Positions 7,510 through 12,689 of a stretch of DNA of 12,689 nucleotides are shown piece by piece (the stretch's first letter is position 1; each line of letters begins with the position of its first letter). Below the pieces are notes generated by a model that saw nothing but the letters and a program-made list of their open reading frames with translations, was not told where the DNA came from and ran no database searches. The stretch covers positions 1 to 12,689 of the forward strand of contig URBM01000050.1 in assembly GCA_900545995.1 (NCBI GenBank), written 5' to 3'. The stretch comes from an uncultured Collinsella sp. (GTDB lineage Bacteria > Actinomycetota > Coriobacteriia > Coriobacteriales > Coriobacteriaceae). The position numbers and the translations under genes were made by a program.

Positions 7510-7956
7510 ATGAAGCAAATCGATACGGCCCAGCTCGACATCACCGCCTGTCAGGCTCAGGCTGCCGAATACCACGCCCGTGGCTTTAACTGCGCGCAGG
7601 CCGTCGCCTGCACGCTCGCACCTGCCGTCGGACTCGACCCTCAGGTCGCCTTTACCCTCACCGAGGGCTTTGGCGCCGGCATGGGCGGCATGACCGAAAC
7701 CTGCGGTGCCATCTCGGGCGCCGTGGCCATCATGGGCTTTGTGATGAGCGACGGCATGGAAAACCCCAAGACCAAGGGCCAGACCTACAAGCTGTCGCGC
7801 GAAATCGCCAAGCGTTTTGGCGAGAAGAACACGACGACCGTCTGCGGCACGCTCAAGGGCATCGGATCGGACAAGGGTCCGCTCCGCAGCTGTCCCGGTT
7901 GCATCGACGATGCCGTCGAAATCGCCTGCGATGTGCTAAAGCAGCTCGCCGAGTAA
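7510..7956 (+). CDS. C_GCAxxG_C_C family cysteine-rich redox protein
   Basis: A 148-residue protein of the C_GCAxxG_C_C family, whose members are thought to be redox-active or metal-binding but have no settled function. The cysteine pattern is visible: FNCAQAV (C28) after a short helix, ETCGAISGA (C65), VCGTLKG (C112), SCPGC (C128, C131) and a last C140. The glycine-rich stretch GFGAGMGGMTETCGAISGAVAIMG is the family signature. ATG 7510 was chosen because AAGGAG lies six bases upstream and the product then matches the family's usual length. In-frame starts at 7366 and 7438 would add residues with no family resemblance. It is divergent from metY and convergent with the YigZ-family gene. A tie to sulfur metabolism is suggested only by the neighbour. 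Confidence 0.85.
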   Translation: MKQIDTAQLDITACQAQAAEYHARGFNCAQAVACTLAPAVGLDPQVAFTLTEGFGAGMGGMTETCGAISGAVAIMGFVMSDGMENPKTKGQTYKLSREIAKRFGEKNTTTVCGTLKGIGSDKGPLRSCPGCIDDAVEIACDVLKQLAE

Positions 7957-7969
7957 GCGGCAGCAACAG

Positions 7970-8021
7970 AAAAACGACGGCCGGCGCGCTTGGGATCCAT
8001 CCAAAAGCACGCCGGCCGTCG
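7970..8021 (-). terminator. Intrinsic terminator after the YigZ-family gene
   Basis: Arms 7975-7991 and 8005-8021 pair over 17 bp with one imperfect position, which is a C/A mismatch on the plus strand and a U-G wobble on the minus strand. Five T residues follow on the minus strand (7974-7970). It begins three bases after the minus-strand stop at 8025 and sits 13 bases past the plus-strand stop at 7956, so it may also help end the convergent transcript. Confidence 0.88.
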
Positions 8022-8024
8022 CCG

Positions 8025-8660
8025 TTAAAACTCGGCAAATTCGGGAGCGCCGACCTCAATCTCCTCGCGCCCCGCCATAAGCTCGCGCATCTTAGCGCAA
8101 AACGGCTCCTGCTCCCCCGCTTTGAACACCAAATGAATCGTCACGGTATCCGCGTAATCGGTATCCGAAACCTTGGCACCCGAATCCTGCGCCAAACGAA
8201 GCACCTGCTCGTACTGCGGATAGGCCACATGCACGTCAACAGGCACGACGCTTGTCATCTCAACGATCTGCCCGGCCTCCTGAGCCGCGGCCACCGCCGC
8301 CTGCGTCGCCGCGGTATAGGCGCGTACCAAGCCACCAGGCCCCAACAACGTGCCACCAAAATAGCGCGTCACTACGCAGCAAACATTTTTGAGCCCCGCG
8401 CCACGCAGCACCTCGAGCGTCGGCATGCCGCTCGTGCGGCTCGGCTCACCATCATCGCTCTGGCGCTCGCGCCCATCGACCAAAATCCACGCGGGAACAT
8501 TGTGTCGAGCGTCGTAATGACGCTTGCGAACCATCTCGATAAAGGCATTCGCCTCATCCTCGGACTCAATATGGACCAGCTGGGCAATAAACCGGCTCTT
8601 GCGGTCCACAAACTCGCCCGAAGCCTCAATATTCGATTGCAGAGTAAAATAGCTGTCCAA
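8025..8660 (-). CDS. IMPACT/YigZ family protein (UPF0029)
   Basis: A 211-residue cytoplasmic protein of the YigZ/IMPACT family. The N-terminal domain shows DRKSRFIAQ near residues 19-27, SDDGEPSRTSGMP at 68-80, and VTRYFGGTLLGPGGLVRAY at 97-115, all hallmarks. The C-terminal part (about 140-211) matches the ferredoxin-like DUF1949 domain. Eukaryotic IMPACT affects translational control; the bacterial role is not well defined. There is no ATG near the N-terminus. Two adjacent TTG codons, 8663 and 8660, are possible starts, and the second was chosen because GAGGGG then has five bases of spacing. It lies between rnpB and the convergent C_GCAxxG_C_C gene. The paired repeat element at 8771-8878 sits upstream of its start. 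Family assignment is firm, molecular function is not. Confidence 0.92.
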   Translation of the reverse strand: MDSYFTLQSNIEASGEFVDRKSRFIAQLVHIESEDEANAFIEMVRKRHYDARHNVPAWILVDGRERQSDDGEPSRTSGMPTLEVLRGAGLKNVCCVVTRYFGGTLLGPGGLVRAYTAATQAAVAAAQEAGQIVEMTSVVPVDVHVAYPQYEQVLRLAQDSGAKVSDTDYADTVTIHLVFKAGEQEPFCAKMRELMAGREEIEVGAPEFAEF

Positions 8661-8770
8661 CAAAGCCCCTCAACAACAAGCAAAGCAACAAACAGCCTCA
8701 ATAATACGGCAAAGACAGCACCGTTGCCCTCGCCAACAAGAGCGGAAACGCCAATGATGCCGTCACCAAC

Positions 8771-8878
8771 AGCGAGAACCCGTCAGCGCGAGCAAGGTGC
8801 CTTGAAAGACGAATTGACCTTTTGGTCATGCCCGAAGGCTTGAAAGGCAGATTGCCGCGCTGACGGGTTCGCAGCGTC
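8771..8878. repeat. Structured element, copy A (covarying 15-bp outer stem)
   Basis: A 108-base element bounded by AGCGA and GCAGCGTC. The outer stem pairs 8776-8790 with 8856-8870, a perfect 15 bp. After a single unpaired A8791 the stem continues with GCAA/TTGC, a 2x2 internal loop, and TGCCTT/AAGGCA. A small apical hairpin TGACC-TTTT-GGTCA (8815-8828) lies inside. The second copy is at 11864-11974. This copy starts about eight bases beyond the 3' end of rnpB on the minus strand. Its transcribed strand is not established. Confidence 0.85.
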
Positions 8879-8885
8879 AACAAAG

Positions 8886-9248
8886 TGCCAAGTGGGCCTA
8901 TAAGCCGGGTTCTGTCGTGAACGGTCATTTATCTTGTCTGCACGTTACCATGCAGCTCCACGCACGCTACCCGAACGCGGACCGGGCCGGCCCATAGCGT
9001 TCCTATTCGCGCTTGCTCCGGATGGGGCTTGCCAAGCCGCCGTGTTGCCACGACGCTGGTGGTCTCTTACACCACCGTTTCAGCTTTTCCCTTTACGCCT
9101 TGCGGCGCAGGTGGGAGTCTTCTTTTCTGCGGCGCTTTCCGTCGGATCACTCCGCCCGGCCGTTAGCCGGCATCCCGCCCTCTGGAGCCCGGACTTTCCT
9201 CACGCGTACTGCAAGCAGCACATCGCGCGACCGTCTGGCCCACTCAGC
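8886..9248 (-). ncRNA. rnpB: RNase P RNA, bacterial type A
   Basis: This is the catalytic RNA of RNase P, which removes 5' leaders from tRNA precursors. The minus strand contains the conserved 5' block GAGGAAAGTCCGGGCTCC (9201-9184), the GTGGTGTAAGAGACCACC block near 9075-9058, and the 3' hallmark ACAGAACCCGGCTTATAGGC (8915-8896). P1 is formed by GAGTGGGCC at the 5' end and GGCCCACTT at the 3' end, which places the ends near 9248 and 8886; both are approximate within a few bases. Length near 363 is normal. It lies downstream of rpsA but separated by a terminator and its own promoter. Open reading frames over it on either strand are spurious. No T-run terminator follows; the structured element at 8771-8878 takes that position. 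Confidence 0.96.
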
Positions 9249-9256
9249 AGTGCAAG

Positions 9257-9284
9257 AGTGTAACACACCGTTGCCGCAGGCAAT
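9257..9284 (-). promoter_or_regulatory. Likely rnpB promoter
   Basis: On the minus strand TACACT (9262-9257) is preceded by TG with one base between, an extended -10. A -35-like ATTGCC or TTGCCT lies at 9284-9278 with 15-16 bases of spacing. Transcription would begin about seven bases downstream, matching the RNase P 5' end inferred from the P1 stem. Confidence 0.6.
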
Positions 9285-9514
9285 GGCACAACGCAAGCGT
9301 TCGACACGATAAACCAAGAACCACACCATGCAGTACAATAGGGTTGTCGATGGGCAATGTCGTCAGTCGAGACGCGACCGCGCTCCGCAACCCTCCGTCT
9401 ACTCGGTGCGTTCCCGCCTCCTCCCCGAGGCGGGATGTCGGCATTTTTCATGCACCGACAACCAAATAGCTTGTGGATAGCATGGGCAGCATCATGCATC
9501 TCGGCACCAAATGC
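9285..9514. other. Intergenic region between rpsA terminator and rnpB promoter, with stem-loops
   Basis: I recognise no gene in these 230 bases; open frames crossing them show no family resemblance. A perfect 9-bp stem with a 6-base loop lies at 9412-9435 (TCCCGCCTC/GAGGCGGGA). Next to it, GTCGG at about 9465 (minus) can pair with CCGAC near 9443. On the minus strand AGGGTTG and CAACCCT bracket roughly 9338-9393. An unannotated small RNA is conceivable but nothing here identifies one. Confidence 0.4.
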
Positions 9515-9548
9515 AAAAAGGGACCCGTCCATTGCGGACGGGTCCCTT
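9515..9548 (-). terminator. Intrinsic terminator after rpsA
   Basis: Arms 9518-9530 and 9536-9548 pair perfectly over 13 bp with a 5-base loop. The minus strand ends the stem with a run of five T residues (9519-9515). It lies 24 bases beyond the rpsA stop. Confidence 0.93.
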
Positions 9549-9572
9549 AAAACAAGTGATCGTCAAACCGAT

Positions 9573-10739
9573 TTACTCGGCGTCGGTCTCCTCGTCCTTC
9601 TTCTCGGAAGGCAGCGGGGTAACCTCGATCTCGACGCCCAGAGTCTCAGCAGCAGACTTCATGGACAGGGAGATACGACGACGGTCGAGGTCGATCTCCA
9701 TGACCTTGACCTGAACCTTGTCGCCCACGTGGGTGACCTGAGAAGGCTGATCGACGTGCTTGTTGGCCATCTCGGAGATGTGCACCAGGCCCTCGATGCC
9801 CTCGCCCAGGTCGACGAAAGCGCCGAACGGAACAAGCTTGGTCACAGTGCCCTCGACGATAGCGCCGACGGGGTACTTCTTGACCAGTGCACGCCACGGA
9901 TCCTCGGTGGTCTGCTTGAGACCCAGGGAGATGCGCTCGCGGTTGAGATCGACGTCGAGAACCTCGACCTCGACCTCCTGGCCGACCTTGACAACCTCGG
10001 AAGGATGGTTGACGTGGTTCCAGGAGAGCTCGGAGATGTGGATGAGGCCGTCGATACCGCCGAGGTCGACGAAGGCGCCGAAGTCGACGATGGAGGAAAC
10101 GGTGCCCTGGAGACGCATGCCAGACTTGAGCTTGGACAGGATCTCGGAGCGCTCGGCCTTACGGGACTCCTCGAGCACGACGCGACGGGAGAGGACGACG
10201 TTGTTGCGGTTGCGGTCCATCTCGATGACGCGAGCCTCGATGCGGGTGCCCATGTAGGAGGTGAGGTCCTTGACGCGACGGAGGTCGACGAGGGAAGCGG
10301 GCAGGAAGCCACGCAGGCCGATGTCGAGGATCAGGCCGCCCTTGACAACCTCGATAACCTCGCCCTCGACGTTCTCGCCAGAGTTGAACTTCTCCTCGAT
10401 GCGGTTCCAAGCACGCTCGTACTCGGCACGCTTCTTGGACAGGACCAGACGACCGTCCTTGTCCTCCTTCTGGAGAACCAGAGCCTCGATGGGATCACCG
10501 AGTGCAACGATGTCTGCAGGGTTAGCGTCCTTGCGGATGGACAGCTCGCGGACCGGGATAACGCCCTCGGACTTGAATCCGATGTCAACGAGCACCTCGT
10601 CATGCTCGATCTTAACGACAGTGCCGTTAACGAGATCGCCCTCATCAAAGTCGGTAATCGTACCGTCGATGAGGTTGTTCATCTCCTCCTCGTTGACATC
10701 GTCAAGAGAGAAAATGGACGAGTTCTGAATCTCACTCAA
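9573..10739 (-). CDS. rpsA: 30S ribosomal protein S1 (four S1 domains)
   Basis: A 388-residue RNA-binding protein of the small ribosomal subunit that helps mRNAs load. Four S1 (OB-fold) domains are visible at about residues 34-103, 121-187, 205-275 and 290-360. The last two have the best-conserved pattern, with DFGAFVDLGGIDGLIHISEL and PFGAFVDLGEGIEGLVHISE. The C-terminal tail is short and acidic. Enterobacterial S1 has six domains; four is common in Gram-positive lineages. The start codon is TTG 10739, seven bases after AAGGGG; the first ATG lies 19 codons inside, too close to the first S1 fold. The Shine-Dalgarno can be hidden in a leader hairpin (10744-10768), which may give autoregulation. 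The gene is transcribed alone and ends in its own terminator. Codon use is biased as expected for a highly expressed gene. Confidence 0.95.
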   Translation of the reverse strand: MSEIQNSSIFSLDDVNEEEMNNLIDGTITDFDEGDLVNGTVVKIEHDEVLVDIGFKSEGVIPVRELSIRKDANPADIVALGDPIEALVLQKEDKDGRLVLSKKRAEYERAWNRIEEKFNSGENVEGEVIEVVKGGLILDIGLRGFLPASLVDLRRVKDLTSYMGTRIEARVIEMDRNRNNVVLSRRVVLEESRKAERSEILSKLKSGMRLQGTVSSIVDFGAFVDLGGIDGLIHISELSWNHVNHPSEVVKVGQEVEVEVLDVDLNRERISLGLKQTTEDPWRALVKKYPVGAIVEGTVTKLVPFGAFVDLGEGIEGLVHISEMANKHVDQPSQVTHVGDKVQVKVMEIDLDRRRISLSMKSAAETLGVEIEVTPLPSEKKDEETDAE

Positions 10740-10743
10740 AGGT

Positions 10744-10768
10744 GGACCCCTTTCGAACTACGGGGCCC
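10744..10768 (-). promoter_or_regulatory. Leader hairpin covering the rpsA Shine-Dalgarno
   Basis: On the minus strand GGGCCCC (10768-10762) can pair with GGGGTCC (10750-10744) over 7 bp including one G-U, with an 11-base loop. The second arm includes the G residues of the AAGGGG ribosome binding site. Upstream, GGGGCCCC is also self-complementary, so other pairings compete. Confidence 0.5.
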
Positions 10769-10770
10769 CG

Positions 10771-11054
10771 ATTGCTAGGACCTACAGAAGGGTGCGACAA
10801 GCACACAACGTTTAGGAACACTCGGGAGCCGACAGATACTAATGTGACGCTTATGCAATCACGTTCGTATAGGTTACGGGGAAATGAGTTCGATTTCAAG
10901 CGTGAACTGCGATTTTTTACTCGTGTGGAGACTTTTTCGTAATCTTATGAACACACGTCTCCGCAACTTGACGATAACCAGCTAGGCATTCGGCTTTGGG
11001 GTAAAGTATCCGGAGCCAACGATTCTAGATCGATTTTTCGAGAAAGGTGCCCGC
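10771..11054. other. Divergent promoter region between rpsA and the HAD gene
   Basis: No gene is visible here. Base composition is more AT-rich than the surroundings around 10850-11040, as expected for a promoter region. On the plus strand TTGACG near 10964 and TAAAGT near 11003 resemble -35 and -10 elements but are too far apart to pair. GGAGAC near 10926 and GTCTCC near 10957 could form a weak stem. On the minus strand TTGTCG with TAGCAA about 17 bases on is a weak candidate for rpsA. Confidence 0.4.
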
Positions 11055-11813
11055 GTGCTCAAAGCAGTCGTTTTCGATATGGACGAGACGCTTCTCAGCA
11101 TCAACCTCAACGCGTTCATCCTTCGCTATTTTAAGGATGTCTCTTCGATGCTCGCGGATATCGGGCGCCGCAGCCGCGGTGGCACGATGGCACGCCTCGG
11201 CACCATCCTGGTCGACCTCAACGCCAATCGCCGCAGCGGCACGGACAACCGCACCAATCTTGAGTTTTACCAAGAAGAGGTCGAGCGCCGATGCGGGATC
11301 CGCCTCTCCGATCCCCTCATCTACGAGGCGTTTACCTACTACGACCGCGAAGTTCTTCCGTACAAGAATGACGATGTCATTAACGCCCACGCCATGCCGG
11401 GCGCACACGCCGCGCTCCAGGCCGTACAGGACGCAGGGCTGCGTTGCGCGCTCTTTACCAACCCCAGCTTTCCCCAGGGGGCCATCGAGTGCCGCATGGG
11501 TTGGGGCGACCTGGCCGACGCTCCCTTTGAGCTCGTCACGCACATGGGAAACACCACCCGCTGCAAGCCCGATGCCACCTACTATCTAGAGCAGCTTCAG
11601 GTGATGGGACTCGAGCCGCACGAGGTCCTTATGGTGGGCAACGATCCCAAACGCGACTTCCCGTCCCCCGATTGCGGCATCCAAACCGCCTTTGTGGGCC
11701 AAGGAAAACCGGGACGCGCCACCTGGCGCGGAACCATGGAAGATTTCGCCCACGACTTTAACGCCGTAATCGAGGCCTTCTACGAACACCAAATAGCCAA
11801 CGAACTGTCATAG
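11055..11813 (+). CDS. HAD-superfamily hydrolase
   Basis: A 252-residue cytoplasmic hydrolase, probably a small-molecule phosphatase. Motif I is DMDET at residues 8-12, with the nucleophile D8 and acid D10; motif II is T135 in ALFTNPS; motif III is K171 in RCKPDATYY; and motif IV is GNDPKRD at 195-201, with D197 and D201. A cap domain of about 100 residues lies between motifs I and II, with unusual loops and no close family I can name. The start is GTG 11055, preceded by AAAGG seven bases away; no in-frame ATG gives motif I. It is divergent from rpsA, 315 bases away, and its 3' end has no T-run terminator; the structured element at 11864-11974 begins 50 bases downstream. The substrate is unknown. 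Confidence 0.88.
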   Translation: MLKAVVFDMDETLLSINLNAFILRYFKDVSSMLADIGRRSRGGTMARLGTILVDLNANRRSGTDNRTNLEFYQEEVERRCGIRLSDPLIYEAFTYYDREVLPYKNDDVINAHAMPGAHAALQAVQDAGLRCALFTNPSFPQGAIECRMGWGDLADAPFELVTHMGNTTRCKPDATYYLEQLQVMGLEPHEVLMVGNDPKRDFPSPDCGIQTAFVGQGKPGRATWRGTMEDFAHDFNAVIEAFYEHQIANELS

Positions 11814-11863
11814 AACCCCTCACTCGCTCCAAACAAAACAACGCCGCAGGTTGAGCATAAGCC

Positions 11864-11974
11864 AGCGAAAACGCCCCTAAGCGAGCAATGTGCCTTGAAA
11901 GAGGAGGGCATAGGCCTTCTGGCCATGCCCGACGATTGAAAGGTAGATTGCCGCTTAGGGGCGTTTGCAGCGTC
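11864..11974. repeat. Structured element, copy B (covarying 15-bp outer stem)
   Basis: A 111-base element bounded by AGCGA and GCAGCGTC, as in copy A at 8771-8878. The outer stem pairs 11869-11883 with 11952-11966 over a perfect 15 bp. After an unpaired A11884 come GCAA/TTGC, a 2x2 internal loop, and TGCCTT/AAGGTA, which contains a G-U if the plus strand is transcribed. The apical hairpin is longer than in copy A: GGGCAT/ATGCCC and GGCC/GGCC around TTCT (11906-11930). It lies between the convergent HAD and CyuA-type genes. Confidence 0.85.
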
Positions 11975-11979
11975 GACCG

Positions 11980-12007
11980 GTTACGCGGTTTGGTAAAACC
12001 GCGTAAC
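11980..12007. repeat. Perfect 12-bp stem-loop at the CyuA-type stop codon
   Basis: GTTACGCGGTTT (11980-11991) pairs with 11996-12007 around a 4-base loop. The right arm reaches the first base of the minus-strand stop codon triplet at 12007-12009. No T-run follows on either strand, so it is a weak terminator candidate at best. It sits five bases from copy B of the structured element. Confidence 0.7.
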
Positions 12008-12646
12008 TAACAAACCTGGGTTTTGCCGATCATGATGTTGAGGATCTCGACGTCGGTATCTTTCATACCCACACGGCCCACGTAGCCCATGCTGGCGATT
12101 GTCTGCTCAACGGTATCTTGGATCAGGCCCTCGCCGGCGCGGAAGCCGCGACCCTGCATGGCCATATCATGGCCCAGAATCGCCGCATCGACGGCAGCCG
12201 AGATCTTGGCGGCACAGCTCGCCTTGGCGCCGTCGCACACGATGCCGCCCACGTTACCGAGCGTATTCGAGACCGTCGCGCCAATCTGCTCGCGCGTGCC
12301 ACCGCACAGCCAGGTAATCGCAGCGCCGGCGCCGCACGCGGCGCAAATAGCACCGCAAAACGCCGAGAGCGCACCAATATAGCTCTTGATATGCACAGCG
12401 ATAAGATCGGACAGCATCACGGCGCGCACCAGGCGCTCGTGGTCGCAACGCAGGTACTCGGCATACTCCATGACGGGCAATGCGCAGGTAATGCCCTGAT
12501 TGCCCGAGCCGCACACAATGGCGACCGGCAGCGCGCAGCCGTTCATGCGGGCGTCGGACCCGGCGGCCGCACGGGCACGGGCACGGCAGGCGACGTCATC
12601 GGCACGAGCACCCAGCAGCGTACGACCCACCTCGGCGCCCCAAGCG
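12007..12646 (-). CDS. L-cysteine desulfidase / UPF0597 (CyuA-type), C-terminal part
   Basis: About 212 C-terminal residues of a protein in the serine dehydratase alpha-chain-like UPF0597 family (usually near 430). CyuA members break L-cysteine down to pyruvate, ammonia and sulfide using a [4Fe-4S] cluster. MNGCALPVAIVCGSGNQG is the family hallmark. Conserved cysteines occur in SAFCGAIC and in VCDGAKASC; their spacing of 40 and 7 residues fits the cluster ligands I remember for the archaeal enzyme. The 5' end is missing because the contig runs into adapter at 12647; the first residues read from an open frame there (MGSEMCIRDS) come from the adapter. Anaerobic cysteine use would fit a gut organism. 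A serine rather than cysteine substrate cannot be ruled out without the N-terminal half. Confidence 0.87.
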
Positions 12647-12689
12647 CTGTCTCTTATACACATCTCCGAGCCCACGAGACATCTCAGGA
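12647..12689. other. Nextera i7-side sequencing adapter (contamination)
   Basis: The 19-base mosaic end CTGTCTCTTATACACATCT (12647-12665) is followed by the read-2 tail CCGAGCCCACGAGAC, an 8-base index ATCTCAGG, and one base of the P7 oligo. From memory the index matches N715. Genomic sequence ends at 12646. Confidence 0.98.

Noticed and set aside
8771..8878. Integron attC site, because the stem is bordered by AAC and GTT and varies between copies
   Set aside because: The flanks do not fit RYYYAAC and GTTRRRY, the conserved parts are in the centre and borders rather than in R and L boxes, and there is no integrase or cassette array.
8771..8878. Bacterial SRP RNA or 6S RNA
   Set aside because: The SRP tetraloop and asymmetric-loop sequences are absent, and the length and shape do not match the 6S central bubble.
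8934..9312. Open frames across the rnpB locus on both strands
   Set aside because: They overlap the conserved RNase P RNA blocks and give no recognisable protein.
9357..10778. Long plus-strand open frame (473 codons) opposite rpsA
   Set aside because: It is rich in Asp, Leu and Val with no domain, the mirror of the biased codons of rpsA.

Overview
The window reads as one assembled contig of a high-GC Gram-positive gut-type bacterium, most likely a member of the Coriobacteriia such as Collinsella. That placement is inferred from the GC-rich codons, several GTG and TTG starts, the dispersed palindromes with an AGGGAC/GTCCCT core and the family mix; there is no 16S gene to confirm it. Both ends are not biology: bases 1-49 and 12647-12689 are Illumina Nextera adapters with their index bases, so the two outermost genes are cut by the assembly.

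Layout, left to right. A 5'-partial-length moeA (molybdenum cofactor insertion, minus strand) is divergent from a CLC-type anion/proton antiporter whose filter motifs match the fluoride-exporting CLC-F branch, followed by a diacylglycerol-kinase-family lipid kinase. A perfect 25-bp inverted repeat fills the convergent gap to a minus-strand block: an ArfB-like ribosome rescue hydrolase, xanthine phosphoribosyltransferase (xpt), a DHA2-type MFS exporter and an O-acetylhomoserine sulfhydrylase (MetY type). A divergent small Cys-rich C_GCAxxG_C_C protein comes next, converging on an IMPACT/YigZ-family protein. Then come the RNase P RNA gene rnpB and ribosomal protein S1 (rpsA), both minus strand, a divergent HAD hydrolase, and a 3' fragment of a CyuA/UPF0597-type L-cysteine desulfidase.

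The region is mostly housekeeping: translation and RNA processing (rpsA, rnpB, ArfB-like, YigZ), sulfur amino acids (MetY, CyuA), purine salvage (xpt) and export (CLC, MFS). Several minus-strand genes end in clear hairpin-plus-T-run terminators.

The most unusual signal is a pair of ~110-nt elements (8771-8878 and 11864-11974). Their inner and flanking sequences are nearly identical, but the 15-bp outer stem differs at seven base pairs, and every difference is matched on the other arm. That is covariation within one contig and points to a structured RNA or structure-selected repeat. One copy abuts the 3' end of rnpB; the other lies in the convergent gap after the HAD and CyuA genes.
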